A stretch of DNA of 64,000 nucleotides from CAVXXD01 sp963765625 (GTDB lineage Bacteria; Actinomycetota; Geothermincolia; Geothermincolales; Geothermincolaceae): the NCBI GenBank assembly GCA_963765625.1, contig CAVXXD010000012.1, positions 418,085 to 482,084 of the forward strand. The letters run 5' to 3'. Positions 46,070-55,063 of the stretch are shown piece after piece; position 1 is the first letter of the stretch, and every line of letters starts with the position of its first letter. A program made the position numbers and the translations under genes. Below the pieces are notes generated by a model. That model saw nothing but the letters and a program-made list of their open reading frames with translations, did not search any database and had not been told where the DNA came from.

Positions 46070-48795
46070 TGAGTCCGATTAAGGCACAGCCCCTGCCCAA
46101 CAAGCAGGAATGGCACCGCCTGACCAAGGAACAAACCCTCGCCGAACTCGGCACCGACCTTGAGGCAGGCCTTGACGCTGAGGCTGCGCGGGCAAAGCTG
46201 GCCGAATACGGTCCGAATGCTATCACGGCGCGCAAGGGCCCTGGGCACTTGCGGCGCGCGCTCTCTCAGTTCACTCAGCCCCTCATCCTGATACTCATCG
46301 CGGCAGGCGCGGTGACGGCATACCTTCAGGAGTGGGTAGACTCCGGAGTGATCTTCGGGGTTGTGCTCGTTAACGCGCTGGTGGGCTTCCTACAGGAGGC
46401 AAAGGCCGTCAAGGCGATAGAGGCTCTGTCCCGCTCCATGACCACCCAAGCCGTGGTCTTGCGGGGGGGCCAGCGCGTCGTGTTGCCCGCCCATGACCTT
46501 GTGCCCGGCGACGTGATCATCCTCCAGGCTGGCGACAAAGTCCCCGCCGATCTGCGCTTGGTCCAATCACGAGATCTTAGGGTGGACGAGTCGACCCTCA
46601 CCGGCGAGTCGCTGCCGGTGGATAAGACCACCGACCCGCTGGACATGCAGACACCTCTAGCCGATCGCTCCAACATGAGCTACGCCACCACTCTGGTCAC
46701 GGCCGGCCAAGCAGTAGGGTTGGTTATTGCCACGGGCGACGGTACCGAGGTAGGCCGCATCTCAGAATTGATCACCAAGGTCCAGGAGCACCAGACCCCG
46801 CTCACGCGTAAGATCGCCCAGTTCAGCAAGTACCTGCTTATCGTTATCCTGCTTATGGCGGCAGTCACGGCGGGAGTCGGCCTGCTTCGCGGCGAGGGCG
46901 CGGTGGAGATGTTCCTCGCCGCTGTGGCCCTGGCTGTAGGCGCTATACCCGAAGGACTCCCGGCGGCCGTCACCATCGTGCTTGCCATCGGTGTTTCGAG
47001 AATGGCCCAACGCCGGGCCGTAATACGCAAGCTGCCCGCAGTAGAGACACTGGGTGGCACGACGGTCATCTGTTCCGACAAGACGGGCACCCTGACCCAG
47101 AACCAGATGACGGTGAAGCGAATAGCATTAAGCGACGCTATCTATGGAGTTGACGGTGCCGGCTACGCTCCCGAGGGAGTCATCAAGGCCATCGAGGGAA
47201 CATCCGCCGGGGACACTGCGGCTGAAGTCCTCCGAGCGGGCGCCCTCTGCAATGACAGTTCTCTGCGCCACGACGAAGGTCAGTGGAAAATACAGGGCGA
47301 TCCCACCGAGGCTGCTTTGCTGGTATCGGCGGCCAAAGCTGGGCTCGATCGCGCCGAGACCGATCGTCTGTTCCCCCGCCTGGACACAGTACCCTTCGAG
47401 TCACAGCACCAATACATGGCCACGCTGCACCGTACCGGCGGCAAGGACCGAGTGATATACGTCAAGGGCGCCGTCGAAAAGATCTTGGAGCGCTGCAGCA
47501 CGCAGTTGAACACGGACGGCTCAGTGGGCCCGGCGGACGCGCGGCAGATCGAAGCACGAGCCGCAAGCATGGCCTCAGAAGGCATGCGCGTCTTGGCCTT
47601 CGCTCGCAAGACACTCGAGGGCGAGGTAGATAGCATCGGCCACGCAGATCTGCTGGACGGACTGGTCTTCCTTGGCCTGCAGGGCATGATAGATCCTCCT
47701 CGGCCAGAAGCGATCGCAGCAGTAGAAGCCTGTCATGCGGCCGGAGTGCAGGTGAAAATGATCACGGGTGACCATGTGCTCACAGCTTCGGCTATCGCGC
47801 GTCAACTGCGACTCGGCGGCCTCGGGCACGCAGGCTCAGAGCTCACCACTATCTCCGGTGTCCAGCTCGAGGCGCTCTCTGACGAAGAGCTGAGCGAAGT
47901 CGCGCAGAAGACCCACGTATTTGCCCGGGTCACCCCCGAACAGAAGCTGCGGTTGGTAAAAGCCCTGCAGGAGCGTGGGCACGTGGTGGCCATGACCGGC
48001 GACGGCGTCAACGATGCCCCTGCCCTTCGCCAGGCCGACATAGGCGTGGCCATGGGCATAACCGGCACCGAGGTGGCAAAAGAGGCCGCCGATATGGTGC
48101 TGACCGACGACAACTTCGCCTCCATAGAGGCCGCCGTCGAAGAAGGCCGCGGGGTCTTCGACAACTTGACCAAGTTCATCGCGTGGACCCTCCCGACCAA
48201 CCTCGGAGAAGGGCTGGTGATACTTGCGGCGGTGTTTGCTGGGGTCGCCCTGCCCATCAGCCCTGTCCAGATACTCTGGATCAACATGACCACCGCGATA
48301 CTGCTAGGGCTGATGCTGGCCTTTGAGCCGAAAGAGGCCGGCATCATGCAGCGCCCACCTCGGACGCCCGGAGATCCGATCCTTACCCGGAGCCTCATCG
48401 GCCGCGTAGTCACCGTGGGCTTCCTGCTGCTGGTGGCCGCTTTCGGCCTCTTTGAATATGCCGTACGCACCGGTCACAGCTACGCTGCGGCCCAGACCAT
48501 GGCGGTCAACGTCTTCGTCTTCGGCGAGATGGCCTACCTGTTCAACTGCCGCTCGCTGACCCAGGCTTCCTGGAAAGGCAGCTTCTTCACCAACAAGTAC
48601 CTTTTCGTCGGAGTGGGCTTGATGACCGCCCTGCAGGTCGCCTACACCTACGTGCCCGGCATGAACAGCCTCTTTGGCAGCGCACCGATGGGAGCTCTGG
48701 GATGGGCTCTGGTCTTGGCTGCCGCTGTCGTCATTCACGTGGTCATCGAAATAGAGAAGGGACTGAAGAGAAGAGCGGTCAGTCGGGGAAAGTGA
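46069..48795 (+). CDS. P2-type cation-transporting ATPase (Ca2+/CtpF-like)
   Basis: An intact 908-residue P-type ATPase. The N-terminal cation ATPase domain is followed by TGES near residue 178, helix M4 with GAIPEGLPAAVTIVLAIGV, the phosphorylated Asp at about 337 in CSDKTGTLTQNQM, KGAVEKILERC (nucleotide domain) and TGDGVNDAPALRQADIG with the Mg2+ site near 645-649. Helix M6 reads WINMTTAILLGLMLAFEP, lacking the Asp of SERCA (NxxTD), as in bacterial CtpF-like pumps. Ca2+ or another divalent or alkali cation is the likely substrate. Translation is coupled to tatA by a one-base overlap. Confidence 0.9.
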   Translation: MSPIKAQPLPNKQEWHRLTKEQTLAELGTDLEAGLDAEAARAKLAEYGPNAITARKGPGHLRRALSQFTQPLILILIAAGAVTAYLQEWVDSGVIFGVVLVNALVGFLQEAKAVKAIEALSRSMTTQAVVLRGGQRVVLPAHDLVPGDVIILQAGDKVPADLRLVQSRDLRVDESTLTGESLPVDKTTDPLDMQTPLADRSNMSYATTLVTAGQAVGLVIATGDGTEVGRISELITKVQEHQTPLTRKIAQFSKYLLIVILLMAAVTAGVGLLRGEGAVEMFLAAVALAVGAIPEGLPAAVTIVLAIGVSRMAQRRAVIRKLPAVETLGGTTVICSDKTGTLTQNQMTVKRIALSDAIYGVDGAGYAPEGVIKAIEGTSAGDTAAEVLRAGALCNDSSLRHDEGQWKIQGDPTEAALLVSAAKAGLDRAETDRLFPRLDTVPFESQHQYMATLHRTGGKDRVIYVKGAVEKILERCSTQLNTDGSVGPADARQIEARAASMASEGMRVLAFARKTLEGEVDSIGHADLLDGLVFLGLQGMIDPPRPEAIAAVEACHAAGVQVKMITGDHVLTASAIARQLRLGGLGHAGSELTTISGVQLEALSDEELSEVAQKTHVFARVTPEQKLRLVKALQERGHVVAMTGDGVNDAPALRQADIGVAMGITGTEVAKEAADMVLTDDNFASIEAAVEEGRGVFDNLTKFIAWTLPTNLGEGLVILAAVFAGVALPISPVQILWINMTTAILLGLMLAFEPKEAGIMQRPPRTPGDPILTRSLIGRVVTVGFLLLVAAFGLFEYAVRTGHSYAAAQTMAVNVFVFGEMAYLFNCRSLTQASWKGSFFTNKYLFVGVGLMTALQVAYTYVPGMNSLFGSAPMGALGWALVLAAAVVIHVVIEIEKGLKRRAVSRGK

Positions 48796-48871
48796 CCGCC
48801 TAGTCTGCTCTGCGCGAGCGTGCTCTGCTAGAATATGCGCTCGCTGAGGCGGCGGGCCTCGTCGCCAATGT

Positions 48872-48965
48872 GGAGAAGTGGCCGAGAGGCTGAAGGCGCT
48901 CGCCTGCTAAGCGAGTGTAGGAGTGAATGCCCCTATCGAGGGTTCGAATCCCTCCTTCTCCGCCA
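48872..48965 (+). tRNA. tRNA-Ser(GCT)
   Basis: A class II tRNA with acceptor GGAGAAG pairing CTTCTCC, D-arm TGGCCGAGAGGCT, anticodon loop CTGCTAA (GCT), a long variable arm, T-arm GAGGGTTCGAATCCCTC, discriminator G and an encoded CCA. Confidence 0.95.
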
Positions 48966-48969
48966 GCGT

Positions 48970-49043
48970 GCGCCGGTAGCTCAGTTGGATAGAGCGTTGG
49001 TCTACGAAACCAAAGGTCGGAGGTTCGAATCCTCTCCGGCGCA
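48970..49043 (+). tRNA. tRNA-Arg(ACG)
   Basis: Acceptor GCGCCGG pairs CCGGCGC; D-arm TAGCTCAGTTGGATAGAGC; anticodon loop TCTACGAAA (ACG); T-arm GGAGGTTCGAATCCTCT; discriminator A. CCA is not encoded. It starts 4 nt after tRNA-Ser, so both are probably co-transcribed. A34 must be deaminated to inosine by TadA, encoded at 55,349. Confidence 0.95.
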
Positions 49044-49192
49044 CCTCTCAAGATGGCGATAGGTCACACACGCCAAGTCTCTCTGCATCCCCCCCGCATT
49101 TTGCGCCGCCCGCCCGGAACCAGGCGTAGCCGGTCACAGTCAGACCTAGTGATCTTTGTGATCATTCCCTGTTCCCTAGACCCTGAGGTCCT

Positions 49193-49798
49193 ATGAACCG
49201 TCCGCGCATAGTCGCTATCTTGTCCGCCATGCTTGGCTCGACCGCAGGCTTCCTGGTGCTTAGTCGCTGGCGCCTAGCCGGCACCGTGACCGGTGCTTTC
49301 CTCGTACCGGCCATCTACACGCTGGTGTCGCATTGCTCGCACGAGAGCCTGGAGCACCTGCGTACATGGTCGCGTCGCCGGCTCGGAAAAGCCGAGGCCG
49401 TGCCCGCAGAAGTGAGCAAAGCCGAAGAGCGACCGGTGGCCAAGAGCTTGCGTCCGGCAAGCCGCGGGCTGAACTGGTCGGTGGCCACACTGGCCCTTCT
49501 TGCCTTTGCCGTGAGCGTCTACTCACTCACGCACTCAGGCCCCGGTGTCACCATACTGCGAGAGAGGGTGGTCGAGACGGTGACCGTCAGCAGTGACCGC
49601 TACGATCTCTCGGCGGCGCGCAGTAACGCCTCGGATGTGGCCGCTGCGTTGGGCGGCGCTGACCTTCCCCCCACCACTGCGGTACCTGGCGAGGGAGCAG
49701 GGGACCCTCCGTCCACCACAGTCTCAACAGTCGCCGTACCGGGCGATGGGTCTACTCAGGTGACCCTGCCTCCCACCACAAGCACGACTCTGCCGTAG
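49193..49798 (+). CDS. Hypothetical membrane protein with Thr/Pro-rich tail
   Basis: A 201-residue protein. Two hydrophobic segments near the N-terminus (SAMLGSTAGFLVLSRWRLAG, GTVTGAFLVPAIYTLVS) and one at about residues 94-113 (WSVATLALLAFAVSVYSLTH) are separated by a basic cytoplasmic loop. The last 65 residues are Thr/Pro/Val-rich (PPTTAVPGEG, LPPTTSTTLP), typical of an exposed actinobacterial stalk. No family recognised. It follows the tRNA pair by 150 bp. Confidence 0.6.
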   Translation: MNRPRIVAILSAMLGSTAGFLVLSRWRLAGTVTGAFLVPAIYTLVSHCSHESLEHLRTWSRRRLGKAEAVPAEVSKAEERPVAKSLRPASRGLNWSVATLALLAFAVSVYSLTHSGPGVTILRERVVETVTVSSDRYDLSAARSNASDVAAALGGADLPPTTAVPGEGAGDPPSTTVSTVAVPGDGSTQVTLPPTTSTTLP

Positions 49799-49839
49799 CG
49801 CCGCCGTCTGCCGCAGCGCCGGCGCGGCGGCCGCCGCGC

Positions 49840-50118
49840 CTAGCCGAGGGCCGAGCAGATACCGCAGACCACACAAGGTTCTAAGGGACAGCCCCCGTTT
49901 GACTGCTGCAGCGTCTGGGAGAGGTCACAGATGTTGTCACCGTTGGTATCGACGTATTCGCGGCACGCGCCGGGATACGGATCATTCACCAGCCCGCGCG
50001 GGCAATCGTTCTGAGTGGTGGTCGCCGTGCTGCATCCGGCTAGACCTAGGCCCACGCTGCTTGTCACAAACGCCACCAGAGCCAGAGCCCCCGCTCGTCT
50101 GCGTCCCCTGAACTCCAT
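49840..50118 (-). CDS. Small Cys-rich lipoprotein
   Basis: 92 residues from an ATG at 50,118 with AAGGAGGG 5 nt upstream. A signal peptide ends in the lipobox LAGC, followed by CPRGLVNDPYPGACREYVDT, then NGDNICDLSQ and a tail with CPLEPCVVCGIC. The DTNGDNICD part resembles a calcium-binding loop found in small secreted proteins and FMN-binding-associated domains. The Cys pairs could bind metal or form disulfides. Function unknown. Confidence 0.65.
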   Translation of the reverse strand: MEFRGRRRAGALALVAFVTSSVGLGLAGCSTATTTQNDCPRGLVNDPYPGACREYVDTNGDNICDLSQTLQQSNGGCPLEPCVVCGICSALG

Positions 50119-50329
50119 GTCGTCCCTCCTTCGAGCATCTCGGCCACCACCGCGACGGACAGCGCTCCGCGCACCGTCCGAGTGCCTGCATAGGTGGTAT
50201 TGAAGCAGACGGCCCATATGGCCGGCGTAAGAAGACCCTCGACGCCTTGCCGCACCGAGTGCTTGCGCATCGGAGCCGGTTGCGGTCAAATGGGAGGCAG
50301 TCACACTGCTCGAAGTCCGGAGGGTAGAA

Positions 50330-50986
50330 ATGAAGAGACCGATGCCTCTGCTCCCGCTCCTGATCGCGGCCCTGCTGCTGGTGACGGCCTCTGTCCTCTC
50401 GAGCTGCACGGACCTCACCGACTCGACTACCGCACCCACGGGTGTTGGGACCACGACCACTACGACCACTACGCTCCCGGTGACCACCAGCGCGACGCCC
50501 ACCTCCGGAGTATCGCTGACTACCGACGGCCCCTTGATCGTGGGCACCATGGGCACTATCCATCTGGATACCGTCCCCGATCCCGCTTTCACCAACCGGT
50601 ATGAAGAGAACAACCCCCTCATCAAGTGGACCGGTTCATGGACGTTCACAGGCGGCGCCAAGGACTCGGGTGGCAGTTGCCGCTACACCGACAGCGCTGG
50701 TGCTGCCTTGACCGTGAAGTTCAAAGGCGTATCGTGCGCCCTGATCACTCGCACTGGTCTCGCTGTCGGCAAGATCAAGGTGACGCTCGACAGCAACCCA
50801 CCGTTCTACATCGACTGCTACAGCGCTACACCGCAGTACAAGGTAGACCTGGTGATAGGTGATTTCCTCGATGATGCCACGCACTACGTGAGGCTCGAAT
50901 GCGCAGGTACCGCCAACCCCGCTTCCGGCGGCACGGGCATCTACATAGACGCCTTCGCGATCACGGGCGTGCTGCAGGCTCAGTAG
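50330..50986 (+). CDS. Secreted lipoprotein with a jelly-roll-like domain
   Basis: 218 residues. The lipobox VLSSC follows a hydrophobic signal. A Thr-rich linker (TTTTTTTTLPVTTSATPTSG) leads to a beta-rich domain: WTGSWTFTGGAKDSGGSCRY, GAALTVKFKG, GKIKVTLDSN, THYVRLECAG. That pattern is common in carbohydrate-binding or agarase-like accessory domains, but no ligand can be named. GGAGGG lies 5 nt before the ATG. It is divergent from the Cys-rich lipoprotein. Confidence 0.7.
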   Translation: MKRPMPLLPLLIAALLLVTASVLSSCTDLTDSTTAPTGVGTTTTTTTTLPVTTSATPTSGVSLTTDGPLIVGTMGTIHLDTVPDPAFTNRYEENNPLIKWTGSWTFTGGAKDSGGSCRYTDSAGAALTVKFKGVSCALITRTGLAVGKIKVTLDSNPPFYIDCYSATPQYKVDLVIGDFLDDATHYVRLECAGTANPASGGTGIYIDAFAITGVLQAQ

Positions 50987-51005
50987 CCGCCCAGGCAGGC
51001 CCGGT

Positions 51006-51911
51006 CTACTCTCGCAGCGCGTCGAGCAGAGTCTGCTCGTCGCAGAGGGGGCTGCTCGAGCGCCGGCAGCCGTAGCTCGCGTAGCGCACACCGTTCTTGG
51101 TAGCGAGTTTGACCGAGTACATGAGGTCGTCGGCCATCTTCACCAATTGTTCGCCGCTGTCCGGCAGCTCGTGGCACGTGACTACCCCTACGCTGCAGGT
51201 CACCGGCCATCCGCCCGCCCGCATCTCCTCGTCCAGACGATCGGCCACCACGGAGACGGCCGCCCGGGCCGCCTCTTCGTCGGTCTCGGGACACAAGAAG
51301 GCGAACTCATCACCCCCCAGCCTAGCCACCACGTCTGTCTTGCGCAGCCTCGACTTCGCGCAATCGGCGACGATTCGCAACACCTTATCGCCCACCAGAT
51401 GGCCGAACCCGTCGTTCACGGCCTTGAAGCCGTCGAGGTCGAGGTACACCACGGTGAGTGGATGGCCGTACCTGCCCAGGCGGTCAAGCTCCTTGTTGAG
51501 AGCGTCGTAGAAGAAGGCAGAATTCGCGGCCCCGGTCAGATTGTCTAGGTATGACGACTCTTCCAGGTGCCGCATGGCCCTGTGCAGCGCCGACAGCACC
51601 CAGGTGATGACAAAGAAGAGGCCCAGACGGATGACCGTGTTCAAACCCATGATCAGCGGGCCCACGTACACTCCGTCGGCGATATCGGCGGTGAGCCAGA
51701 TGCCGGCCGAGATCACGGCTATGGTCACGCCCAGCGCCGGTCCGGCGAACCAACTAACGAAGGCGATAGGAACGACGTAAAGCGAAGAGAGCACCAACTC
51801 ATGACCGGTGTAGTAGTCGACCAAGCCGAGAAGTCCGCTCAAGACAAAGCCCGCAAGCGTCACCGCCCACGGTTGTTCGCGCCCCCGGCCAAGAACCTCT
51901 CTGAGTCTCAT
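51006..51911 (-). CDS. Membrane diguanylate cyclase (GGDEF)
   Basis: About 301 residues. Four N-terminal helices (AVTLAGFVLSGLLGLVDYYT, LYVVPIAFVSWFAGPALGVT and so on) form a small membrane sensor, followed by a short coiled linker and a GGDEF domain: YLDNLTGAANSAFFYDAL, VVYLDLDGFKAVND, VVARLGGDEFAFLCPETD, VTCSVGVVTC. The GGDEF signature is intact, so it should make c-di-GMP. No RxxD inhibitory site is seen before it. The ATG at 51,911 has AGGTGG 5 nt before it; in-frame ATGs at 51,926 and 51,935 are alternatives. Confidence 0.88.
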   Translation of the reverse strand: MRLREVLGRGREQPWAVTLAGFVLSGLLGLVDYYTGHELVLSSLYVVPIAFVSWFAGPALGVTIAVISAGIWLTADIADGVYVGPLIMGLNTVIRLGLFFVITWVLSALHRAMRHLEESSYLDNLTGAANSAFFYDALNKELDRLGRYGHPLTVVYLDLDGFKAVNDGFGHLVGDKVLRIVADCAKSRLRKTDVVARLGGDEFAFLCPETDEEAARAAVSVVADRLDEEMRAGGWPVTCSVGVVTCHELPDSGEQLVKMADDLMYSVKLATKNGVRYASYGCRRSSSPLCDEQTLLDALRE

Positions 51912-52115
51912 TGTCGCCACCTGCATACCTTGCATTATCGTCTTCCCATATCCGGGACTTAATAGGCCAGTCTCGAGAAACACGGTAGCCCGCCCCAGAC
52001 CCTGGCCAGACCAGAACTGGCGCCTCCCCCCCGGCACGTACTAAACTGGTTCGCAAGACACGAACGAGTGGCCAGCGTCGCGGGCCGTGAAACAGCCCGA
52101 TGTGGGAGGAGACCC

Positions 52116-52346
52116 GTGGAAGACAAGCGCAACAAGCTCCAGCAGAAGTACTACGTAGAACGCATCGACGAACGCGACCGCGCGGGCGGTGACCGGGTCG
52201 ATTCGAAGTACTTCGTCCTTGACTATGTGCACGACCCTTACTCACTCCCTGCGCTCGAAGCATACGCGCAGGCCTGCCAAAAAGACTACCCCAACCTGTC
52301 TGCCGAGATAGCGGTGCTGGTGCAGCAGATCAAGAGCGCCAAGTAG
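52116..52346 (+). CDS. Small charged hypothetical protein
   Basis: 76 residues from a GTG at 52,116, with GGGAGGAG 4 nt upstream. The protein is helical and charged (DKRNKLQQKYYVERIDERDR, YSLPALEAYAQACQKDYPNL) with no membrane segment. No family recognised. It ends about 150 bp before the RNA promoter at 52,498. Confidence 0.6.
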   Translation: MEDKRNKLQQKYYVERIDERDRAGGDRVDSKYFVLDYVHDPYSLPALEAYAQACQKDYPNLSAEIAVLVQQIKSAK

Positions 52347-52497
52347 CCGGCCGGCGCACCGGCGCGCAAGGATTCTCTTCGGCGACGAGGTGCCGCAAAC
52401 CCGCTCCTAGCTTGAGGGCCGCTGCCAGCGAAAAAGTGGCCGCTCAGACCTGCCGCACCCACCGGTGTTTTCCTGCCCTTCAGGGGCCTGCGGCGTC

Positions 52498-52525
52498 TTG
52501 ACTCCTACCGCGATAAGACTAGAAT
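52498..52525 (+). promoter_or_regulatory. Sigma-70 promoter of an orphan RNA
   Basis: TTGACT (52,498-52,503), 16-bp spacer, TAGAAT (52,520-52,525). No open frame with a ribosome site follows; a terminator lies 150 bp downstream. Confidence 0.65.
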
Positions 52526-52531
52526 CGATAC

Positions 52532-52690
52532 CAGAGTCCCGAGAGTTCACACGCAGCGTCTGAGGAACTCACAAAGGGGTCCGGGGAGGAAACGCGGAGA
52601 CAAATGCCCGCGCGGTACATTGAGCCGGATCTTAAGTGAAGTCTGTTGAAGGACGAAAAGCGAGTCCACTCGGGGCTCGCTTTGTTCTCT
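52532..52690 (+). ncRNA. Orphan structured non-coding RNA candidate
   Basis: The segment lies between a good promoter and a strong terminator in a 387-bp gap. Internally, TCCGG (near 52,580) can pair with CCGGA (near 52,625), enclosing a hairpin CGCGG/CCGCG around GAGACAAATG. Purine-rich single-stranded runs (GGGGAGGAAAC, TTAAGTGAAGTCTGTTGAAG) look like conserved RNA-motif sequence. It is not a tRNA, tmRNA, RNase P, 4.5S RNA or 6C RNA by eye. It might be a raiA-type motif, known from Firmicutes and Actinobacteria, but I cannot confirm that. Confidence 0.55.
52657..52690 (+). terminator. Rho-independent terminator of the orphan RNA
   Basis: AAAGCGAGTCC (52,657-52,667) pairs with GGGCTCGCTTT (52,673-52,683), an 11-bp stem with one G-T pair and loop ACTCG, followed by GTTCTCT. 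Confidence 0.75.
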
Positions 52691-52733
52691 GCGAGGCCGC
52701 ACGCCACAGACCACGCGGTGGCTGCCGGCCGAT

Positions 52734-53964
52734 TCAGCCTACCTCTGCCCGCCAAGCCTCCACACCCTTGTGGATCAGACGACCCTGAAAGCGCTCGCGC
52801 AGAGCGACCAAGAAGCCTAGAGAGCCGGCCGGTATGGCAAGGTCGGCCCGTTCGCCGGTGAGGTCAGCGAGGGGACTATACAGCGCCTCCTTGGAGAACT
52901 GCGGAGCGCAGAGCAACCGCGAGACCAAGGCCGGCACCTCGTCGCCCCCCTTGAAGCGATACGTGGCATGGTCATCCATGGAGAGCGCCTCCAGAAACCA
53001 CTTGTCTTGTCTGCCCGCCAGCATCCAGAGGGGCCTCTGACCGACTTCAGCCGCTGCGGCTTCGCCCTCGGCGGCGCCCGTCGTGCTGCCCGTCTCGCGC
53101 GTGCAACCCAGCCAAGTGCCGGTAGGCGAGGCCCACCCGGCTAGATATGCGCCCTCCTCACGCCGGAGAAGACGTCGCCAGCCACGCGTCGCTGAAGCCT
53201 GCCGCGAACCCCGCACAAGCGGCCTCCATCTGAGCGAGCTCCAGGAGCCGGCCAGGCATCCAGGCACCGGCGAGAGCTCCCCTGCCCTCTGCCGCAAGCG
53301 TGGGCACAGCCGCCGCGAGCGTGGCCGCCGCCTCCTTCGCCAGTAGACTACGGCTCTCGCCGAGGCGCTTGACGAACTCGTCGGTCTGCTTAGCCAGCCT
53401 GGAGAACACTAGCGTGCGACCCGGCCACTCCCTGGCCTGCACGTTGTAGGTGGTCTCGTCGAAAGTCACACTCTCTAGAAGCGCCAGGAACACAGGCTCA
53501 AGATCGCGACCTTCGCGGGCGACCACGAGCACATCTTCGTACAGCAGGGCGCGGAACGGTTCTGAAGGCGAATCGGAAGCTGTGGCCTCGCTGCTCGACC
53601 ACGCTGCCCCGTCGAGGCCGGCCACCTGACCGTGCACCAGCCAGCCCTCGCCTGCTCCGCCCAGGCGAAGCACCTCAGTGCGGGCCTTCAGCCAGTCGCG
53701 CCGCAATGACTCGGCCAGGGTGGGTCCATCGTGGCCCAGATGGGAGAGCACGAGTCGCGCCGCCGAGCCGGGCGCAGTCACACCTCCTGCCTCGGGCACG
53801 ACCACGCTCACCGTGTAGTCGTCACCGGATATGCCAGCCAGCTCCTTGACGGGATAGGTAGATGGTCCGGCACCCTCCGGAGTGACCACCACCGACAAGC
53901 CGTCATACGACCAGGTGGCCGCGCCGGCGCGCTGCCCGAAGCTGAAGCGGCAGGTGCCTGTCAT
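52734..53964 (-). CDS. Hypothetical protein, one frameshift
   Basis: About 405 residues in two frames that join near 53,165: FAAGFSDAWLATS is followed in the next frame by LRREEGAYLAGWASPTGTWL. A soluble, Ala/Leu-rich protein. Its beta-strand start (WSYDGLSVVVTPEGAGPSTY) resembles a PH-like domain, and a later helical part has EWPGRTLVFSRLAKQTDEF. Family unknown. The start ATG at 53,964 overlaps the stop of the upstream zinc-ribbon gene (TGATG), so they form a coupled pair. Confidence 0.55.
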
Positions 53965-54596
53965 CAGACGGTCTTGGCGCCGCACTCCGGGCAGAACTTG
54001 GCGCCGGCCTTGTACTTGGTGCCGCAGCGTTGGCATTCAGCCTCAGACAAGAGAGGCAGCCCGCACTCCTGGCAGAACTTGCCGCCCTCGTTCTCGACGC
54101 CGCACGACGGACAGACGACCACGGCTTTGGAGGCCAGATTGAGTCCGGAGGTCAGATCTTGCTCGCGCAGTCTCTCGCCGACTTGCTCCACCGCTATCTG
54201 GGCCTGCAGAGAGCTGATCTCACGCTGCGCGATAGGAGCACACGTTGCGCACAGTCCGCGCTCCGCGTTCCAGCAGACCTCCTGGCAAACCCAATTGCCA
54301 CACTTCTTGCACTGCACGAAGAGCGGACGGATCTCCTCCACCGCGTTCTGCAGCGCCTTGTCGTGGGCCGGTCCGGAGACGACCTCGCGCAACTGCTCGG
54401 CCCCGTAACCCGCGTTGCCCAAGAAACCGCCCGCTATGCTGCCCACCCCACGCAACAGGCCCGTGGCCATGCCGGCCTTGCTGGCCACGAAGCTAGACAT
54501 GTAGCCGTTGCCACAGGTCTCGCAGCAGAACTTGAACTGATATCCGGAGCTGGTAGAGAGGTCTTCGTAGTTGTCGGTGAATTCGATACGGGCCAT
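53964..54596 (-). CDS. Multi-zinc-ribbon hypothetical protein
   Basis: 210 residues with paired Cys motifs. FCCETCGNGYMSSF lies near the start, then a Gly-rich hydrophobic stretch (GLLRGVGSIAGGFLGNAGYG), CKKCGNWVCQEVCWNAERGL and CATC. Two C-terminal double-zinc-ribbon units follow: VCPSCGVENEGGKFCQECGL and CQRCGTKYKAGAKFCPECGA. Such proteins usually act as scaffolds or nucleic-acid or membrane adaptors. It is coupled to the next gene by TGATG. Confidence 0.7.
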   Translation of the reverse strand: MARIEFTDNYEDLSTSSGYQFKFCCETCGNGYMSSFVASKAGMATGLLRGVGSIAGGFLGNAGYGAEQLREVVSGPAHDKALQNAVEEIRPLFVQCKKCGNWVCQEVCWNAERGLCATCAPIAQREISSLQAQIAVEQVGERLREQDLTSGLNLASKAVVVCPSCGVENEGGKFCQECGLPLLSEAECQRCGTKYKAGAKFCPECGAKTV

Positions 54597-54678
54597 GGGG
54601 CACCCCCGTGAGAGATAAGTCGGTGTGGATATGAGCCTAGGGGCAACCTAGCAGCGATGCTTGCCCGCCGTCAAGGGG

Positions 54679-54748
54679 GCGTGCCCCACAGCCCTCTGAC
54701 CCGGCTGCGCAGGTGCGATTCCTCTCAGAGTGCAGTGGGGCACGCTTG
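54679..54748. repeat. 70-bp palindromic intergenic repeat, copy 2
   Basis: Identical to 43,251-43,320 at 69 of 70 positions. The change (GCAGTGG for GCTGTGG) breaks one pair of the 14-bp stem. It lies between divergent genes. Confidence 0.8.
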
Positions 54749-54804
54749 TGCATACGAAAGCCACAGAGCGGCACCACCCCCGATGGCACGGGTATACCGG
54801 GGCG

Positions 54805-54986
54805 ACGCGGTGATGCCCGAGACCCCCACGGTCACGGTGCCGACAGGGCATCGCCGCGGAGTGGTCGAGAGTACTCGAACGCGGGCGACGCGGTGATGCC
54901 CGAGACCCCCACGGTCACGGTGCCGACAGGGCATCGCCGCGGAGTGGTCGAGAGTACTCGAACGCGGGCGACGCGGTGATGCCCTG
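54805..54986. repeat. Two perfect 83-bp tandem units plus a partial third
   Basis: The unit repeats exactly at 54,805-54,887 and 54,888-54,970, and a partial copy begins at 54,971. Each contains GATGCCC...GGGCATC arms that can pair, the motif GAGAGTACTCGAACGCGGGC, and GACCCCCACGGTCACGG. The 43.4-kb locus has a diverged copy. It is not CRISPR-like: units are too long and abut without spacers. Confidence 0.85.
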
Positions 54987-55063
54987 TCGACCCACCCGCC
55001 TTCCTGTCCGGTGGGTCGGCTATGCTCTGCTTCACGGTAGATAGACGAGACCGGAGGGGCAAC

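Noticed and set aside
52532..52690. 6S RNA, tmRNA or 4.5S RNA at the orphan RNA locus
   Set aside because: No tRNA-like ends or tag frame, no SRP-type GGAA/AGCA loop pair, and the hairpin order does not resemble a long 6S-like helix.
54805..54986. CRISPR array
   Set aside because: Units are 83 bp, abut without spacers, and there are no cas genes.
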